Of a stretch of 64,000 bases of DNA, positions 54,237 through 62,874 are shown piece after piece. Position numbers and translations under genes: made by a program. The notes under the pieces were generated by a model, which saw nothing but the letters and a program-made list of their open reading frames with translations, searched no databases and had not been told where the DNA came from. Where the stretch lies: assembly GCA_040221095.1 (NCBI GenBank), contig JAVJVP010000002.1, forward strand, positions 1-64,000. Direction: 5' to 3'. The stretch is from UBA1479 sp040221095. GTDB taxonomy: Bacteria > Pseudomonadota > Alphaproteobacteria > Rhodospirillales > Casp-alpha2. The stretch's first letter is position 1; the number at the start of each line of letters is the position of its first letter.

Positions 54237-55652
54237 TCACGCCGTCAGCAGGTTCATCAGCGGGCGGATGTCCTCGACCGTTTCCAGGCCCGCGACGAAA
54301 TCCTTCACCTTGGCGGCCTTGGCCTCACCCAGCACGGGGACCGCGAGCGCATCGTACTTGCGGTCCAGGTCCGCCGCCGAGACGGGGTTTTCCGGGCTGC
54401 CGCGGCGGTGGCGCTCGGTATGGGACAGTTCCCGCCCGTCCGTGGTCATCACCGTGACCCGCGCCATGTGGCGGGCGCCCGGGCCTTCGGCCTCGATCGC
54501 GGGGTCGACCTCGGCGTCGATGCGGTCGATGAACGCAAGCACCTCGGGCGCCTTGATGCGGTCCTCGGTGAACTGGGCGGTGAAGGCCTCGCCGTCGAGC
54601 GCGATCATGGCGAGCCCGTAATACAGGTTCATCTGCGCCGCCGTGATGCCCTGGGCCTTGTAGGGCCAGGCGCAATGGACATAGGTCGGATGGCTGACAT
54701 ATGCCGTGATGCGGGCGATGTCGCCGGCGGCCAGGCTGTTGTCGGTCATCACGGCGCGGAGCGCGTCGAGGGCGCCGTGAATGCTGGTCACCATGGCGTG
54801 GGGCTTGAAGCCCGTGCGCAGCACTTCCCATTGCATGTCCTGGCCGGGCATCAGGCCCTGCACGGCGCGATCCACGTTGATCTTGCCGGCGAAGGCGGCG
54901 AGGAAGCCGCCGTATTCGGCCTCGACCATGTCGGAGATGCCGGTAAAGCCCTTGGCAGCCAGCTCGGCCCCGCGGACCCCGGCCTCGGCCGCACGGCCGG
55001 AATGCAGGCGCTTGACCATGGCCCCTTCCTGGGCGGCCATCAGCCCGGCGCCGAGCGAACCCGCGATGCCCAGCGCATGGGCCATGCCGGCCGCGTCGAG
55101 GCCCATCATGCGCGCCGCCGTGGCGGCGGCGACCAGGGGGCCGACGGTGCCCTGGGGGTGAAAGCCCCGCAGCAGAAGGTCCGTCCCGGCGGCGGCCCCG
55201 ACCCGGCAGGCGACCTCGTAGCCCGCCGCCATGGCGGTCAGCACCAGGGTTCCCGGCACCCCGGCGCGGCGCGTGCCAAGCAGGCGCTCGCCCATGTTCA
55301 GCGCCACCGGCACGGCGATGGAATTGGGATGGGTGATGGCGTCGCGGTGGATGTCGTCCATCTCGAAGGCATGACCCGCCGTGGCGTTGACCAGCACGGC
55401 GTTAGCCACGGGGACCATGCGCAGCATGCCGATCAAGGACGCCTCGGGCGTGCCACCGTCGGCATCGACCAGATCGGCGACCATGCGCGTCCACGGCAGG
55501 GTGGCGCCGTGCAGACAGCAGGCCAGCCCGTCGAGTACCGCCAGTTTCAGATGTTCGACGACATCCTTCGGCAGGTCCTCGAACGTCAGCCCGGCGGCGA
55601 AATCGGCCAGGACCGCGGTCGCCCCTGGCACCGCCTTGTCGGCGTCCTTCAT
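54237..55652 (-). CDS. MmgE/PrpD family protein
   Basis: 471 residues. The start LADFAAGLTFEDLPKDVVEHLKLAVLDGLACCLHGATLPWTR and the motif AGHAFEMDDIHRDAITHPNSIAVPVAL define the MmgE/PrpD family (2-methylcitrate dehydratase and relatives). Many homologues act on other hydroxy acids, and no propionate genes accompany it. It follows a TauD-like dioxygenase by 30 bases with its own GGAG, forming a two-gene catabolic operon. Confidence 0.9.
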   Translation of the reverse strand: MKDADKAVPGATAVLADFAAGLTFEDLPKDVVEHLKLAVLDGLACCLHGATLPWTRMVADLVDADGGTPEASLIGMLRMVPVANAVLVNATAGHAFEMDDIHRDAITHPNSIAVPVALNMGERLLGTRRAGVPGTLVLTAMAAGYEVACRVGAAAGTDLLLRGFHPQGTVGPLVAAATAARMMGLDAAGMAHALGIAGSLGAGLMAAQEGAMVKRLHSGRAAEAGVRGAELAAKGFTGISDMVEAEYGGFLAAFAGKINVDRAVQGLMPGQDMQWEVLRTGFKPHAMVTSIHGALDALRAVMTDNSLAAGDIARITAYVSHPTYVHCAWPYKAQGITAAQMNLYYGLAMIALDGEAFTAQFTEDRIKAPEVLAFIDRIDAEVDPAIEAEGPGARHMARVTVMTTDGRELSHTERHRRGSPENPVSAADLDRKYDALAVPVLGEAKAAKVKDFVAGLETVEDIRPLMNLLTA

Positions 55653-55682
55653 CACGTCTCCATCCTTCACTTGGTACGCCCC

Positions 55683-56708
55683 CTATTGCTGGGCGGCGAC
55701 GCCGCCCCGGGGGCCGGTGTTGAGCAAGTTGAGCATTTCCGGCGCCACCGGGCGGCCGTCCGGGGTGATCATCCAGATGCGCAGCATCAGGCGTTTCTGG
55801 TCGGCCTCGGCATGGTCCTGGAATTCCTGGCGGGAATGCAGGGTCGTGCGGTTGTTGAGAATCTGGAAATCCCCCGGCTCCAGCATCATGTCCAGGCGCA
55901 GGTCGGGGCGCTGCGACAGTTCGCGGAAATAATCGATGGCTTCCTGCTGCAGGGGCGTCAGGGGATGGCCCGATTTCTCGGCCCCCAGTTCAAGCTGGCG
56001 CTTGTTGTAGCGGCAGGCCAGCGCGCCCTCGTAATAGGCGAACACGGGAATGCGCTGCTGGGTCACTTCCGTCATGTTGCCGGTCTTGGACGCCAGATCG
56101 ACATAGAAGCCGCCGCACAGGGGTTCGATCAGGTCGGGGCGGGTCTTGAGGATTTCGTTGTAGATGGCCGTGGCCGAAACCACGGAGCTTTCGCCCCCTG
56201 ACTTGGCCCGGCGCACGCACATCAGACCGACCACGTCGCAGCTGTCCGTATGGGGCGGCAGGTCCAGCGAGGTGCGGTAGAAACGCACGCCGGACAGATA
56301 GGGGTCCTTGCCCTCGAACTTGTCGCCATGGTCCATGACCTGGCCGATCAGCTCGCCCTGCTTGTTCTGGATGATGCCGATGCCCAGGTACTGGCCGATC
56401 CCCCACAGGACCATCTTCAGGTCGTCCAGCGCAAAGCGCTGGGGATCGAGCCCGCGGATCACCTGAAACCCCCGGCCGTACTGGATTTCGTCGGACACCT
56501 CGTCCAGCACCGGCCCCAGGGCCGGCAGGGGAAAGTCCTCGCGCGCGAAGCCGAGGGTCCCGCCCGCCGCCTTGACCGCCGCCAGGGCCGTGGCCAGTTC
56601 GGCGACATGAGCCTCGGTCAGCGTCAGGGTCCATACCGCGGCGTCGGGATAATCCGTCCCGCGCCAAGCGGAAGCATCGGTCACGGGCGTGCGCAGGATC
56701 TCGGTCAT
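55683..56708 (-). CDS. TauD/TfdA family dioxygenase
   Basis: 341 residues. Iron ligands H153 and D155 (LPPHTDSCD) and H291 (RTTLHSRQEF) are present, with the 2-oxoglutarate arginine in KRLMLRIWM. It resembles gamma-butyrobetaine/clavaminate-type homologues more than the TfdA copy at 27487. Its first gene position in an operon with MmgE/PrpD suggests catabolism of a carboxylic acid; the substrate is not known. A perfect palindrome of GntR type lies about 75 bases upstream. Confidence 0.88.
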   Translation of the reverse strand: MTEILRTPVTDASAWRGTDYPDAAVWTLTLTEAHVAELATALAAVKAAGGTLGFAREDFPLPALGPVLDEVSDEIQYGRGFQVIRGLDPQRFALDDLKMVLWGIGQYLGIGIIQNKQGELIGQVMDHGDKFEGKDPYLSGVRFYRTSLDLPPHTDSCDVVGLMCVRRAKSGGESSVVSATAIYNEILKTRPDLIEPLCGGFYVDLASKTGNMTEVTQQRIPVFAYYEGALACRYNKRQLELGAEKSGHPLTPLQQEAIDYFRELSQRPDLRLDMMLEPGDFQILNNRTTLHSRQEFQDHAEADQKRLMLRIWMITPDGRPVAPEMLNLLNTGPRGGVAAQQ

Positions 56709-56783
56709 GGCTGCTTATCTCCTAAATTTCCACCGCGCGCGGGTATTCTCCGGGCAGGACGGCCTCGGGCGGCTTGGCGGCAC

Positions 56784-56795
56784 ATTGTATACAAT
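56784..56795. promoter_or_regulatory. GntR-type operator palindrome
   Basis: ATTGTATACAAT is a perfect 12-base palindrome. TNGT-N3-ACNA is the consensus of FadR-subfamily GntR regulators, which this matches exactly. It lies 76 bases upstream of the dioxygenase start and could control the dioxygenase/MmgE operon. No gntR gene is in the window. Confidence 0.55.
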
Positions 56796-56936
56796 CTGAC
56801 GGCCCTCGGGGACAACAGGTTTACGTGCCCGGCCACATGAAAGCCCGCGCAGGCTGGCCGGGACGCCAGGCTTTGGCCATAATCGGCACGTACCGCTGGG
56901 GGGCTCGACGCCCCTGCCCGAGGAGACCGCCATTCC

Positions 56937-57725
56937 ATGCTGCTGCCGATATCCGATTCCAACCCCCGGCACCGCATTTCCTTCCAATACGTGACCGTGG
57001 CCCTGATCGCGGCCTGCGTCGCCGTGTTCCTGTGGCAGGCGAGCCTGGACCCCCGAAGCGCCCAGGAAGCGGTCTATGCGCTGGGCACCATCCCCGCCGT
57101 GGTGTTCGGCGAACGCAGCCTGTCGCCGGCATTGTCGTGGATCCCGGCGGAAATGACGCTGCTGACCTCCATGTTCCTGCACGGCGGCTGGATGCATCTG
57201 ATCGGCAACATGCTCTACCTCTGGATTCTCGGCGACAACGTCGAGGACTGCATGGGCCATGTCCGCTTTCTGATCTTCTATCTGGTCTGCGGCCTGGCCG
57301 CCGTTCTGACCCATATGCTGATCGACACCGGCTCGACCGTGCCGCTGGTCGGCGCGTCGGGCGCCATCTCCGGGGTCATGGGGGCCTATCTGCTGCTGCA
57401 TCCCACGGCGCGGATCAACCTGCTGATCTGGGTCCTCATCTTCGTGCGCGTCGTGCCCGTGCCGGCGGGGATCGCCCTGGCTGCCTGGATCGGCCTGCAA
57501 TTCGTCAACGCCGCCGCGGACCCGGGTGCGGGCGGCGGCGTCGCCTTCTGGGCGCATATCGGCGGGGCCGTCGCCGGCATGGTTCTGGTGCCCTTCTTCA
57601 AACGCCGAGACGTGCCGCTGCTGGCCGGCGTCGGCGGCCGGCCCCTGCCCGCCGCGGCCGCGGACAGCCCAAAAATCCGCCTGCGCCGGCCGGGAACACC
57701 CCCGGCCCGGCGGCCCTGGCGCTAG
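56937..57725 (+). CDS. Rhomboid family intramembrane serine protease
   Basis: 262 residues. Catalytic Ser141 in VGASGAISGVMG and His207 in FWAHIGGAVAG, with the HGGWMHLIGNMLYLW motif (about 82-95), define an active rhomboid with six or more spans. The C-terminus is short, basic and cytosolic. The gene is divergent from the dioxygenase operon. Target proteins are unknown. Confidence 0.92.
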   Translation: MLLPISDSNPRHRISFQYVTVALIAACVAVFLWQASLDPRSAQEAVYALGTIPAVVFGERSLSPALSWIPAEMTLLTSMFLHGGWMHLIGNMLYLWILGDNVEDCMGHVRFLIFYLVCGLAAVLTHMLIDTGSTVPLVGASGAISGVMGAYLLLHPTARINLLIWVLIFVRVVPVPAGIALAAWIGLQFVNAAADPGAGGGVAFWAHIGGAVAGMVLVPFFKRRDVPLLAGVGGRPLPAAAADSPKIRLRRPGTPPARRPWR

Positions 57726-57818
57726 GCTTGCCCCATTAATCACGGGATTCCCCGCCGCAGGCCCCGTCCGGGCCGATAAAACATTGCCAAACGCCGGGGA
57801 TTTGCTAAGAAGTCCGCC

Positions 57819-60023
57819 ATGAACGCTCCCCAGAATTCCCCGGAAATCACGCCTGAAATCGTCGCCGAGCACGGCCTGAGCCCTGCCGAGTACGAAAAGG
57901 TTCTGGAAATCCTCGGCCGCGCGCCGAACCTGACGGAACTGGGCATCTTTTCCGTCATGTGGTCGGAGCATTGCTCCTACAAATCCTCGAAAAAATGGCT
58001 GAAAACCCTGCCGACCGAGGGCACGCGCGTGATCTGCGGGCCCGGCGAGAACGCGGGCGTGGTCGACATCGGCGACGGCCAGGCCGCCATCTTCAAGATG
58101 GAAAGCCACAACCACCCCAGCTTCATCGAACCCTATCAGGGCGCGGCGACGGGTGTCGGCGGCATTCTGCGCGACGTGTTCACCATGGGGGCCCGGCCCG
58201 TGGCCAACCTGAACGCGCTGCGCTTCGGATCGCCCGATCATCCCAAGACCCGCCATCTGGTGGCGGGCGTGGTGGCGGGCGTCGGCGGCTACGGCAACTG
58301 CGTCGGCGTACCGACCGTGGGCGGGGAATGCGAATTCCACCCAGGCTACAACGGCAATATCCTGGTCAACGCCATGACCGTGGGCGTCGCCGACCAAGAC
58401 AAGATTTTCTATTCCGCCGCCACGGGCATCGGCAATCCGATCATCTATGTGGGGTCCAAGACCGGGCGCGACGGCATCCATGGCGCGACCATGGCGTCGG
58501 CCGAATTCACAGACGATTCCGACGAAAAACGCCCGACCGTGCAGGTCGGCGACCCGTTCACGGAAAAGCTTCTGATCGAGGCCTGCCTGGAGCTCATGTC
58601 CACGGACATGATCGTCGCGATCCAGGACATGGGTGCTGCGGGGCTGACGTCCTCCAGCTTCGAGATGGCGTCCAAGGGCGGCACCGGGGTCGAATTGGAC
58701 CTGGACCAGGTGCCACAGCGCGAAACCGGCATGACCGCCTACGAAATGATGCTGTCGGAAAGCCAGGAGCGCATGCTCATGGTGCTGAAGCCCGGACGCG
58801 AGGACGACGCCCGCAAGATTTTCGACAAGTGGGAACTGGATTTCGCCGTGGTCGGCAAGCTGACCGACACGGGGCATATGGTGCTGCGCCACAAGGGCGA
58901 GATCGTCGCCGACCTGCCGATCGACCCGCTGGCGCTCGCCAGCCCCGAATACGACCGGCCCTGGGTGCCGACGCCGAAACAGGCGGAAATCACCCCGGCG
59001 GACCTGACGCAGGACATCGCCCCCCTGGATGCCCTCAAGTCCCTGATGGGCTGCCCGCACTTGGCGTCCAAGCGCTGGATCTGGGAACAGTATGACCACA
59101 TGGTCATGGGCGACACCATTGGGCGGCCCGGCGGCGACGCCGGGGTGGTGCGCGTGCACGGCACGCCGAAGGCGCTGGCCATGACGTCCGACTGCACGCC
59201 GCGCTATTGCCTGGCCGATCCCGTCGAGGGCGGCCGCCAGGCCGTGGCCGAGGCCTGGCGCAACCTGGTCGCCGTCGGCGCCAAGCCCATCGCCATCACC
59301 GACAACATGAACTTCGGCAATCCGGAACGCCCGGAAATCATGGGCCAGTTCGTGGGCTGCGTCGAAGGCATCCGCGAGGCCTGCGTGGCGCTCGACTTCC
59401 CCGTCGTCTCGGGCAACGTGTCGCTGTACAACGAAACCAACGGCACGGGCATTCCCCCGACGCCCACCATCGGCGGCGTCGGCCTGCTGCAGGACGCGGC
59501 CAAGCGGGTCGGTGCCGCCCTGCCCGGCGAAAGACAGACCCTGGTCCTGATCGGCGAAACCAAGGGCCATCTGGGTCAGTCCCTCTACCTGCGCGAGATC
59601 GAAGGCCGCGAGGCCGGATCGCCGCCCCCGGTCAACCTGGGTGTCGAGCGGCGCACGGGCGATTTCGTGCGCTCCTTGATTGAGGCCGGACAGATCACCG
59701 CCTGCCACGACCTGTCCGACGGCGGGCTGCTGGTGGCGCTCACGGAAATGGCGCTCTCGGGCGACCTGGGCGCCCGGATCACCCTGCCGGACGGCGTCCA
59801 TGCCACCGCCTTCCTGTTCGGCGAGGATCAGGCCCGCTATCTGGTCACCACCGGCGACGCGGCGCAGCTTGCCGCCGCCGCCCGCGACACGGGCGTGTCG
59901 GCGCAGATCCTCGGCACCTGCGGCGGCAGCCATATCGACATCGACGGCCACGGCCGGGTTGACCTCGCCGACATCAGGAACATCCACGAAACCTGGATGC
60001 CGGCCTATATGGCCCAGCCGTAA
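57819..60023 (+). CDS. purL: FGAM synthase subunit PurL
   Basis: 734 residues, the size of the small PurL that needs PurS and PurQ. MWSEHCSYKSSKKWLKTLPTEG, KMESHNHPSFIEPYQGAATGVGGILRDV and the second ATP-grasp-like half are complete. It amidates FGAR. A small dyad GGCCC/GGGCC is in its leader. It is separated from purQ by five unrelated genes and from bolA by a toxin-antitoxin pair. Confidence 0.97.
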   Translation: MNAPQNSPEITPEIVAEHGLSPAEYEKVLEILGRAPNLTELGIFSVMWSEHCSYKSSKKWLKTLPTEGTRVICGPGENAGVVDIGDGQAAIFKMESHNHPSFIEPYQGAATGVGGILRDVFTMGARPVANLNALRFGSPDHPKTRHLVAGVVAGVGGYGNCVGVPTVGGECEFHPGYNGNILVNAMTVGVADQDKIFYSAATGIGNPIIYVGSKTGRDGIHGATMASAEFTDDSDEKRPTVQVGDPFTEKLLIEACLELMSTDMIVAIQDMGAAGLTSSSFEMASKGGTGVELDLDQVPQRETGMTAYEMMLSESQERMLMVLKPGREDDARKIFDKWELDFAVVGKLTDTGHMVLRHKGEIVADLPIDPLALASPEYDRPWVPTPKQAEITPADLTQDIAPLDALKSLMGCPHLASKRWIWEQYDHMVMGDTIGRPGGDAGVVRVHGTPKALAMTSDCTPRYCLADPVEGGRQAVAEAWRNLVAVGAKPIAITDNMNFGNPERPEIMGQFVGCVEGIREACVALDFPVVSGNVSLYNETNGTGIPPTPTIGGVGLLQDAAKRVGAALPGERQTLVLIGETKGHLGQSLYLREIEGREAGSPPPVNLGVERRTGDFVRSLIEAGQITACHDLSDGGLLVALTEMALSGDLGARITLPDGVHATAFLFGEDQARYLVTTGDAAQLAAAARDTGVSAQILGTCGGSHIDIDGHGRVDLADIRNIHETWMPAYMAQP

Positions 60024-60096
60024 GAAAACCCGCCACTTCCCGCTTCCCCGCGCATCCTTGGCCCCGTTTTCCGCGCCCAGCAGCCGTTCCGATTGA

Positions 60097-60124
60097 AAAA
60101 AGTTATCAAAAATGATAACTTTTT
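60097..60124. promoter_or_regulatory. Perfect palindrome upstream of toxin-antitoxin pair
   Basis: AAAAAGTTATCA (60097-60108), loop AAAA, TGATAACTTTTT (60113-60124): a 12-base exact inverted repeat. A TTGAAA at 60093-60098 and GATAAC at 60114-60119 could form a promoter overlapped by the repeat, the usual design for antitoxin autorepression. The T-rich second arm could also help end purL transcripts. Confidence 0.6.
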
Positions 60125-60139
60125 GTTCGGAGAGATGCG

Positions 60140-60631
60140 ATGCGGAAATCAACCCAGCTTATTGAACAAATAATCGAAGCCGGCCGCCGTCAGGGCCTGA
60201 CCGCCGGAGACATCGCCGCGCGCGCCGGGATCTCGTCCACGAACCTGTCGCGCATCCGAAAATCGGGGCGATTCAACGCCGACACCTTCGAACGGTTGCT
60301 CGCCGCCGCCGACTGCGACCTGCGCGTGGTGCCCCGGCCACCGCGTCCGGAAACGACCCTGGCGATGGTCGCCGGAAAGCTTAACGCCGGACGGCGGCAC
60401 CAGATTCCAGCCCCTGAACTGCGCCACCTTTTGACCAGGTTCCGTCCCTCGGCGGCGGCCCAACGCGCCTTTTCCCATCTGGTCGGCGTGATCGAGGAAA
60501 TCCCTCTGGATCAGCTCCACGATCTGGTCATCGAGGGCTCGGCGTCTCTTCCCGCGCTGCGACGGATCGCCGATTTCGTCGGCGGCGAGGGTCCCTCGGT
60601 GGAATGGATCAATGCCCAAAGCGCGGCCTGA
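60140..60631 (+). CDS. HTH-domain antitoxin of an AbiEii-type system
   Basis: 163 residues. An N-terminal HTH (QGLTAGDIAARAGISSTNLSRIRKSGRFNADTFERLLAAADCDL) gives DNA binding; the C-terminal part (about 85-163) is helical and is the probable toxin-interacting or antagonist domain. A GGAGAG ribosome binding site is present. Its end overlaps the toxin gene by 20 bases, as in coupled toxin-antitoxin operons, and a palindromic operator precedes it. Family assignment of the C-terminal part is uncertain. Confidence 0.8.
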   Translation: MRKSTQLIEQIIEAGRRQGLTAGDIAARAGISSTNLSRIRKSGRFNADTFERLLAAADCDLRVVPRPPRPETTLAMVAGKLNAGRRHQIPAPELRHLLTRFRPSAAAQRAFSHLVGVIEEIPLDQLHDLVIEGSASLPALRRIADFVGGEGPSVEWINAQSAA

Positions 60632-61253
60632 ACCCCGCTGGCGGGCGCTGCTCGACCTGGCCCTGGGCGCCCTCGATTCTCTGAACGGCGGATATCGCTG
60701 GTCCTGGGGCGGCGGCACCGCGCTTGCCGTTCACCTCGGTCATCGCGACTCCTTTGATATCGACATCTTCTTCACGGATTCCCAGGCGCTCCGCGACCTA
60801 TCCCCGCAACGCAACCCGACCGTCCGTGCCGTCACCGACAAATGGCAAGTGCCGGGCCATTATATCAAGCTCGAACGCCCGGAAGGCGAGATCGACTTCA
60901 TCGCCTCGCCCCTGTTCTCGGACCCGGGCACCCAAGCCTGGCCCTATGAAGGGCGGGACCTGCCGCTGGAAACGGTGACGGAAATTCTCGCCAAGAAGCT
61001 CCACTGGCGGGGCTCGGCGGGGCTCGCCCGCGACGTTTTCGATCTGGCGGCGGCCCACCGGTTCGCGCCCGCCGAATTCGCCGCCGCCGCCGCCCTTGAA
61101 AAGGACGGCGCGATCCGCGCCGCCGACCGCATCCGCCGCCAGATCGCCCGTCTCAAGCGCGAACTGCCCGCCGCCGTCCGGCCGACGGCGGCGGGCGCCC
61201 AGATTCTGGAAACCGACCTGCTGGCCCTCGCCAGCGTCCTTGACGACGCCTAG
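60612..61253 (+). CDS. AbiEii/AbiGii nucleotidyltransferase-type toxin
   Basis: 213 residues. The nucleotidyltransferase motif is complete: WGGGTALAVHLGHRDSFDIDIFF, with G33-G35 and the metal-binding D49 and D51. The later EGEIDFIASPLF supplies a third acidic residue, and ILAKKLHWRG is the conserved downstream motif. Members of this family modify tRNA or other targets and cause growth arrest (type IV toxin-antitoxin and abortive infection). The start overlaps the antitoxin's 3' end. Confidence 0.85.
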   Translation: MPKARPEPRWRALLDLALGALDSLNGGYRWSWGGGTALAVHLGHRDSFDIDIFFTDSQALRDLSPQRNPTVRAVTDKWQVPGHYIKLERPEGEIDFIASPLFSDPGTQAWPYEGRDLPLETVTEILAKKLHWRGSAGLARDVFDLAAAHRFAPAEFAAAAALEKDGAIRAADRIRRQIARLKRELPAAVRPTAAGAQILETDLLALASVLDDA

Positions 61254-61280
61254 CCGCAAAATTTCTGCGCATTCGGACTG

Positions 61281-61309
61281 TTGACCTAGGGCTTCTGGCG
61301 GGCCATATC
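61281..61309 (+). promoter_or_regulatory. Possible bolA promoter
   Basis: TTGACC (61281-61286), 17-base spacer, CATATC (61304-61309). The -35 is good and the -10 weak; placement 37 bases before the bolA start is reasonable. Confidence 0.4.
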
Positions 61310-61345
61310 TTCACCCAATAGAGTGCTGAACTTGGGGATACCGAC

Positions 61346-61582
61346 ATGGCCATGGCCGCCGGCGAAATCGAAGCGCTGATACGGGAAGGAATTCCCGGCG
61401 CGGACGTGACCATCGAAGACCTGCGCGGCGACGGGGATCACTACCTCGCCGTCGTGGTGTCGGACGCCTTTCGGGGAAAATCCCGGGTTCAGCAGCACCA
61501 GATGGTCTATCAGGCGCTTCAGGGTCGCATGGGCAACGAATTGCACGCCCTGGCTCTGCAGACCTCGGCCCCGGCCGACTGA
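61346..61582 (+). CDS. BolA family protein
   Basis: 78 residues. IEALIREGIPGADVTIEDLRGDGDHYLAVVVSDAFRGKSRVQQHQMVYQAL is the BolA signature, with the short-loop form close to IbaG/YrbA. With the monothiol glutaredoxin encoded next to it, it would form a [2Fe-2S]-binding complex for iron sensing or cluster trafficking. Confidence 0.93.
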   Translation: MAMAAGEIEALIREGIPGADVTIEDLRGDGDHYLAVVVSDAFRGKSRVQQHQMVYQALQGRMGNELHALALQTSAPAD

Positions 61583-61645
61583 CCCAGACCGCCGCAAGCG
61601 ATTCGCCCGGCCGCAGTGGCCCGGGCCTTACGAAAGGACAAACAA

Positions 61646-61981
61646 ATGAGCGAGAATCCGGTTTTCGCCCAGATCAAGCAGGAAGTGGACGGCAACGACG
61701 TGGTGTTGTTCATGAAGGGCACGCCCATGTTCCCGCAATGCGGATTTTCCGCCGCCGTGGTACAGGCGCTGTCGACCATCGGCGTCAAGTTCAAGGGCGT
61801 CAACGTCCTGGACGACATGGAGATTCGCGAAGGCATCAAGGCCTACGCCAACTGGCCGACCATCCCCCAGTTGTACGTGAAGGGCGAATTCGTCGGCGGC
61901 TGCGACATCATCCGGGAAATGTACGAAACGGGCGAACTGAAGCAGCTTCTGGACGAAAAAGGCATTGAAAACGCCGCTTGA
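61646..61981 (+). CDS. grxD: Monothiol glutaredoxin GrxD
   Basis: 111 residues. CGFS active site (C32) in MFPQCGFSAAVVQAL, glutathione and cluster-binding WPTIPQLYVKGEFVGGCDII. Such proteins carry [2Fe-2S] clusters and bind BolA. AAAGGAC precedes the ATG. It follows bolA after 63 bases. Confidence 0.95.
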   Translation: MSENPVFAQIKQEVDGNDVVLFMKGTPMFPQCGFSAAVVQALSTIGVKFKGVNVLDDMEIREGIKAYANWPTIPQLYVKGEFVGGCDIIREMYETGELKQLLDEKGIENAA

Positions 61982-62058
61982 ATTTCGTCTTATTCGTTCG
62001 GGTTTAATCACCCCATAAAAACGAGGCCCCCGAGTTTCCAGGGAGGGGCTTGAGGGAA

Positions 62059-62082
62059 GGGCCGCCGTTTGGCGGTCCTTTT
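62059..62082 (+). terminator. Rho-independent terminator after grxD
   Basis: GGGCCGCC (62059-62066), loop GTTT, GGCGGTCC (62071-62078, one G-U pair), then TTTT. It lies about 80 bases after grxD, so the rest of the 314-base gap holds the control region of ahpC. No gene is seen in that gap. Confidence 0.75.
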
Positions 62083-62190
62083 CCGTTGGGCGTCCTGCAC
62101 GCCCCGGCCTGCCGATCCCGGTCCAAGGCCCCCAGGCAGGGGCCTCCGTAATTTTCCGAAAATCGTCGTTTTGCTGTCTTCGATTTCAAT

Positions 62191-62209
62191 AAATCGGATA
62201 TATCGATTT
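62191..62209. repeat. AAATCG-N7-CGATTT dyad upstream of ahpC
   Basis: AAATCG and CGATTT around GATATAT form a 19-base dyad; further copies of AAATCG (62160-62165) and CGATTT (62181-62186) lie just upstream. It is AT-rich sequence in a GC-rich genome and a candidate regulator site for ahpC. Confidence 0.35.
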
Positions 62210-62231
62210 AAATTTATCATTTAATTCATTT

Positions 62232-62246
62232 TAATAGTTATTCTCA
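62232..62246. promoter_or_regulatory. Fur-like box upstream of ahpC
   Basis: Read on the minus strand this is TGAGAATAACTATTA, close to the 7-1-7 Fur consensus TGATAATNATTATCA (12 of 14 defined positions). It lies 49 bases before the ahpC start, in the promoter region. PerR-, Irr- or Fur-type binding is possible; ATAG half-sites of OxyR type are only partial here. Confidence 0.45.
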
Positions 62247-62295
62247 ATTGGTTATGTAAGGGGCGTACCCACCCACACCAACCAACGGAGCCGAT

Positions 62296-62859
62296 ATGTC
62301 TCTCATCAATACCGAAATGAAGCCGTTCAAGGCCGAAGCCTTCAAGGACGGTAAGTTCGCCACCGTCACCGACGCCGACGTGACCGGTAAATGGGCCGTG
62401 TTCTTCTTCTATCCGGCCGACTTCACCTTCGTCTGCCCGACCGAGCTTGAAGACCTGGCCGACAACTACGGCGAATTCCAGAAGATGGGCGTCGAGATCT
62501 ATTCGGTCTCCACCGACACCCATTTCTCGCACAAGGCCTGGCACGATTCCTCGCCCGCCATCGGCAAGATCGCCTTCCCCATGATCGGTGACCCGACCGG
62601 CACCATCACCCGCAACTTCGAGGTGATGCGCGAAGGCCAGGGCCTCGCCGACCGCGGCACCTTCGTGGTCGACCCGGACGGCGTGATCCAGATCGTCGAG
62701 GTGACCTCCGAAGGCGTCGGCCGCAACGCGGCCGAGCTTCTACGCAAGGTCAAGGCCGCCCAGTACGTGCGCGCCCATCCGGACGAAGTCTGCCCGGCCA
62801 AATGGGAAGAAGGCGCCGAAACGCTGGCCCCCTCCCTGCAACTGGTCGGCAAGATCTAA
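62296..62859 (+). CDS. ahpC: Alkyl hydroperoxide reductase subunit C (2-Cys peroxiredoxin)
   Basis: 187 residues, the E. coli AhpC size. Peroxidatic C47 in FTFVCPTE and resolving C166 in DEVCPAKW are in the expected places. It reduces H2O2 and organic peroxides using AhpF, encoded next. CGGAGCC precedes the ATG. Confidence 0.97.
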   Translation: MSLINTEMKPFKAEAFKDGKFATVTDADVTGKWAVFFFYPADFTFVCPTELEDLADNYGEFQKMGVEIYSVSTDTHFSHKAWHDSSPAIGKIAFPMIGDPTGTITRNFEVMREGQGLADRGTFVVDPDGVIQIVEVTSEGVGRNAAELLRKVKAAQYVRAHPDEVCPAKWEEGAETLAPSLQLVGKI

Positions 62860-62874
62860 GCGGACCCGGTGAGC

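Noticed and set aside
56715..60152. A 1145-codon frame on the minus strand opposite purL and rhomboid
   Set aside because: Same reason: antisense shadow of well-identified genes, no motif or ribosome binding site.
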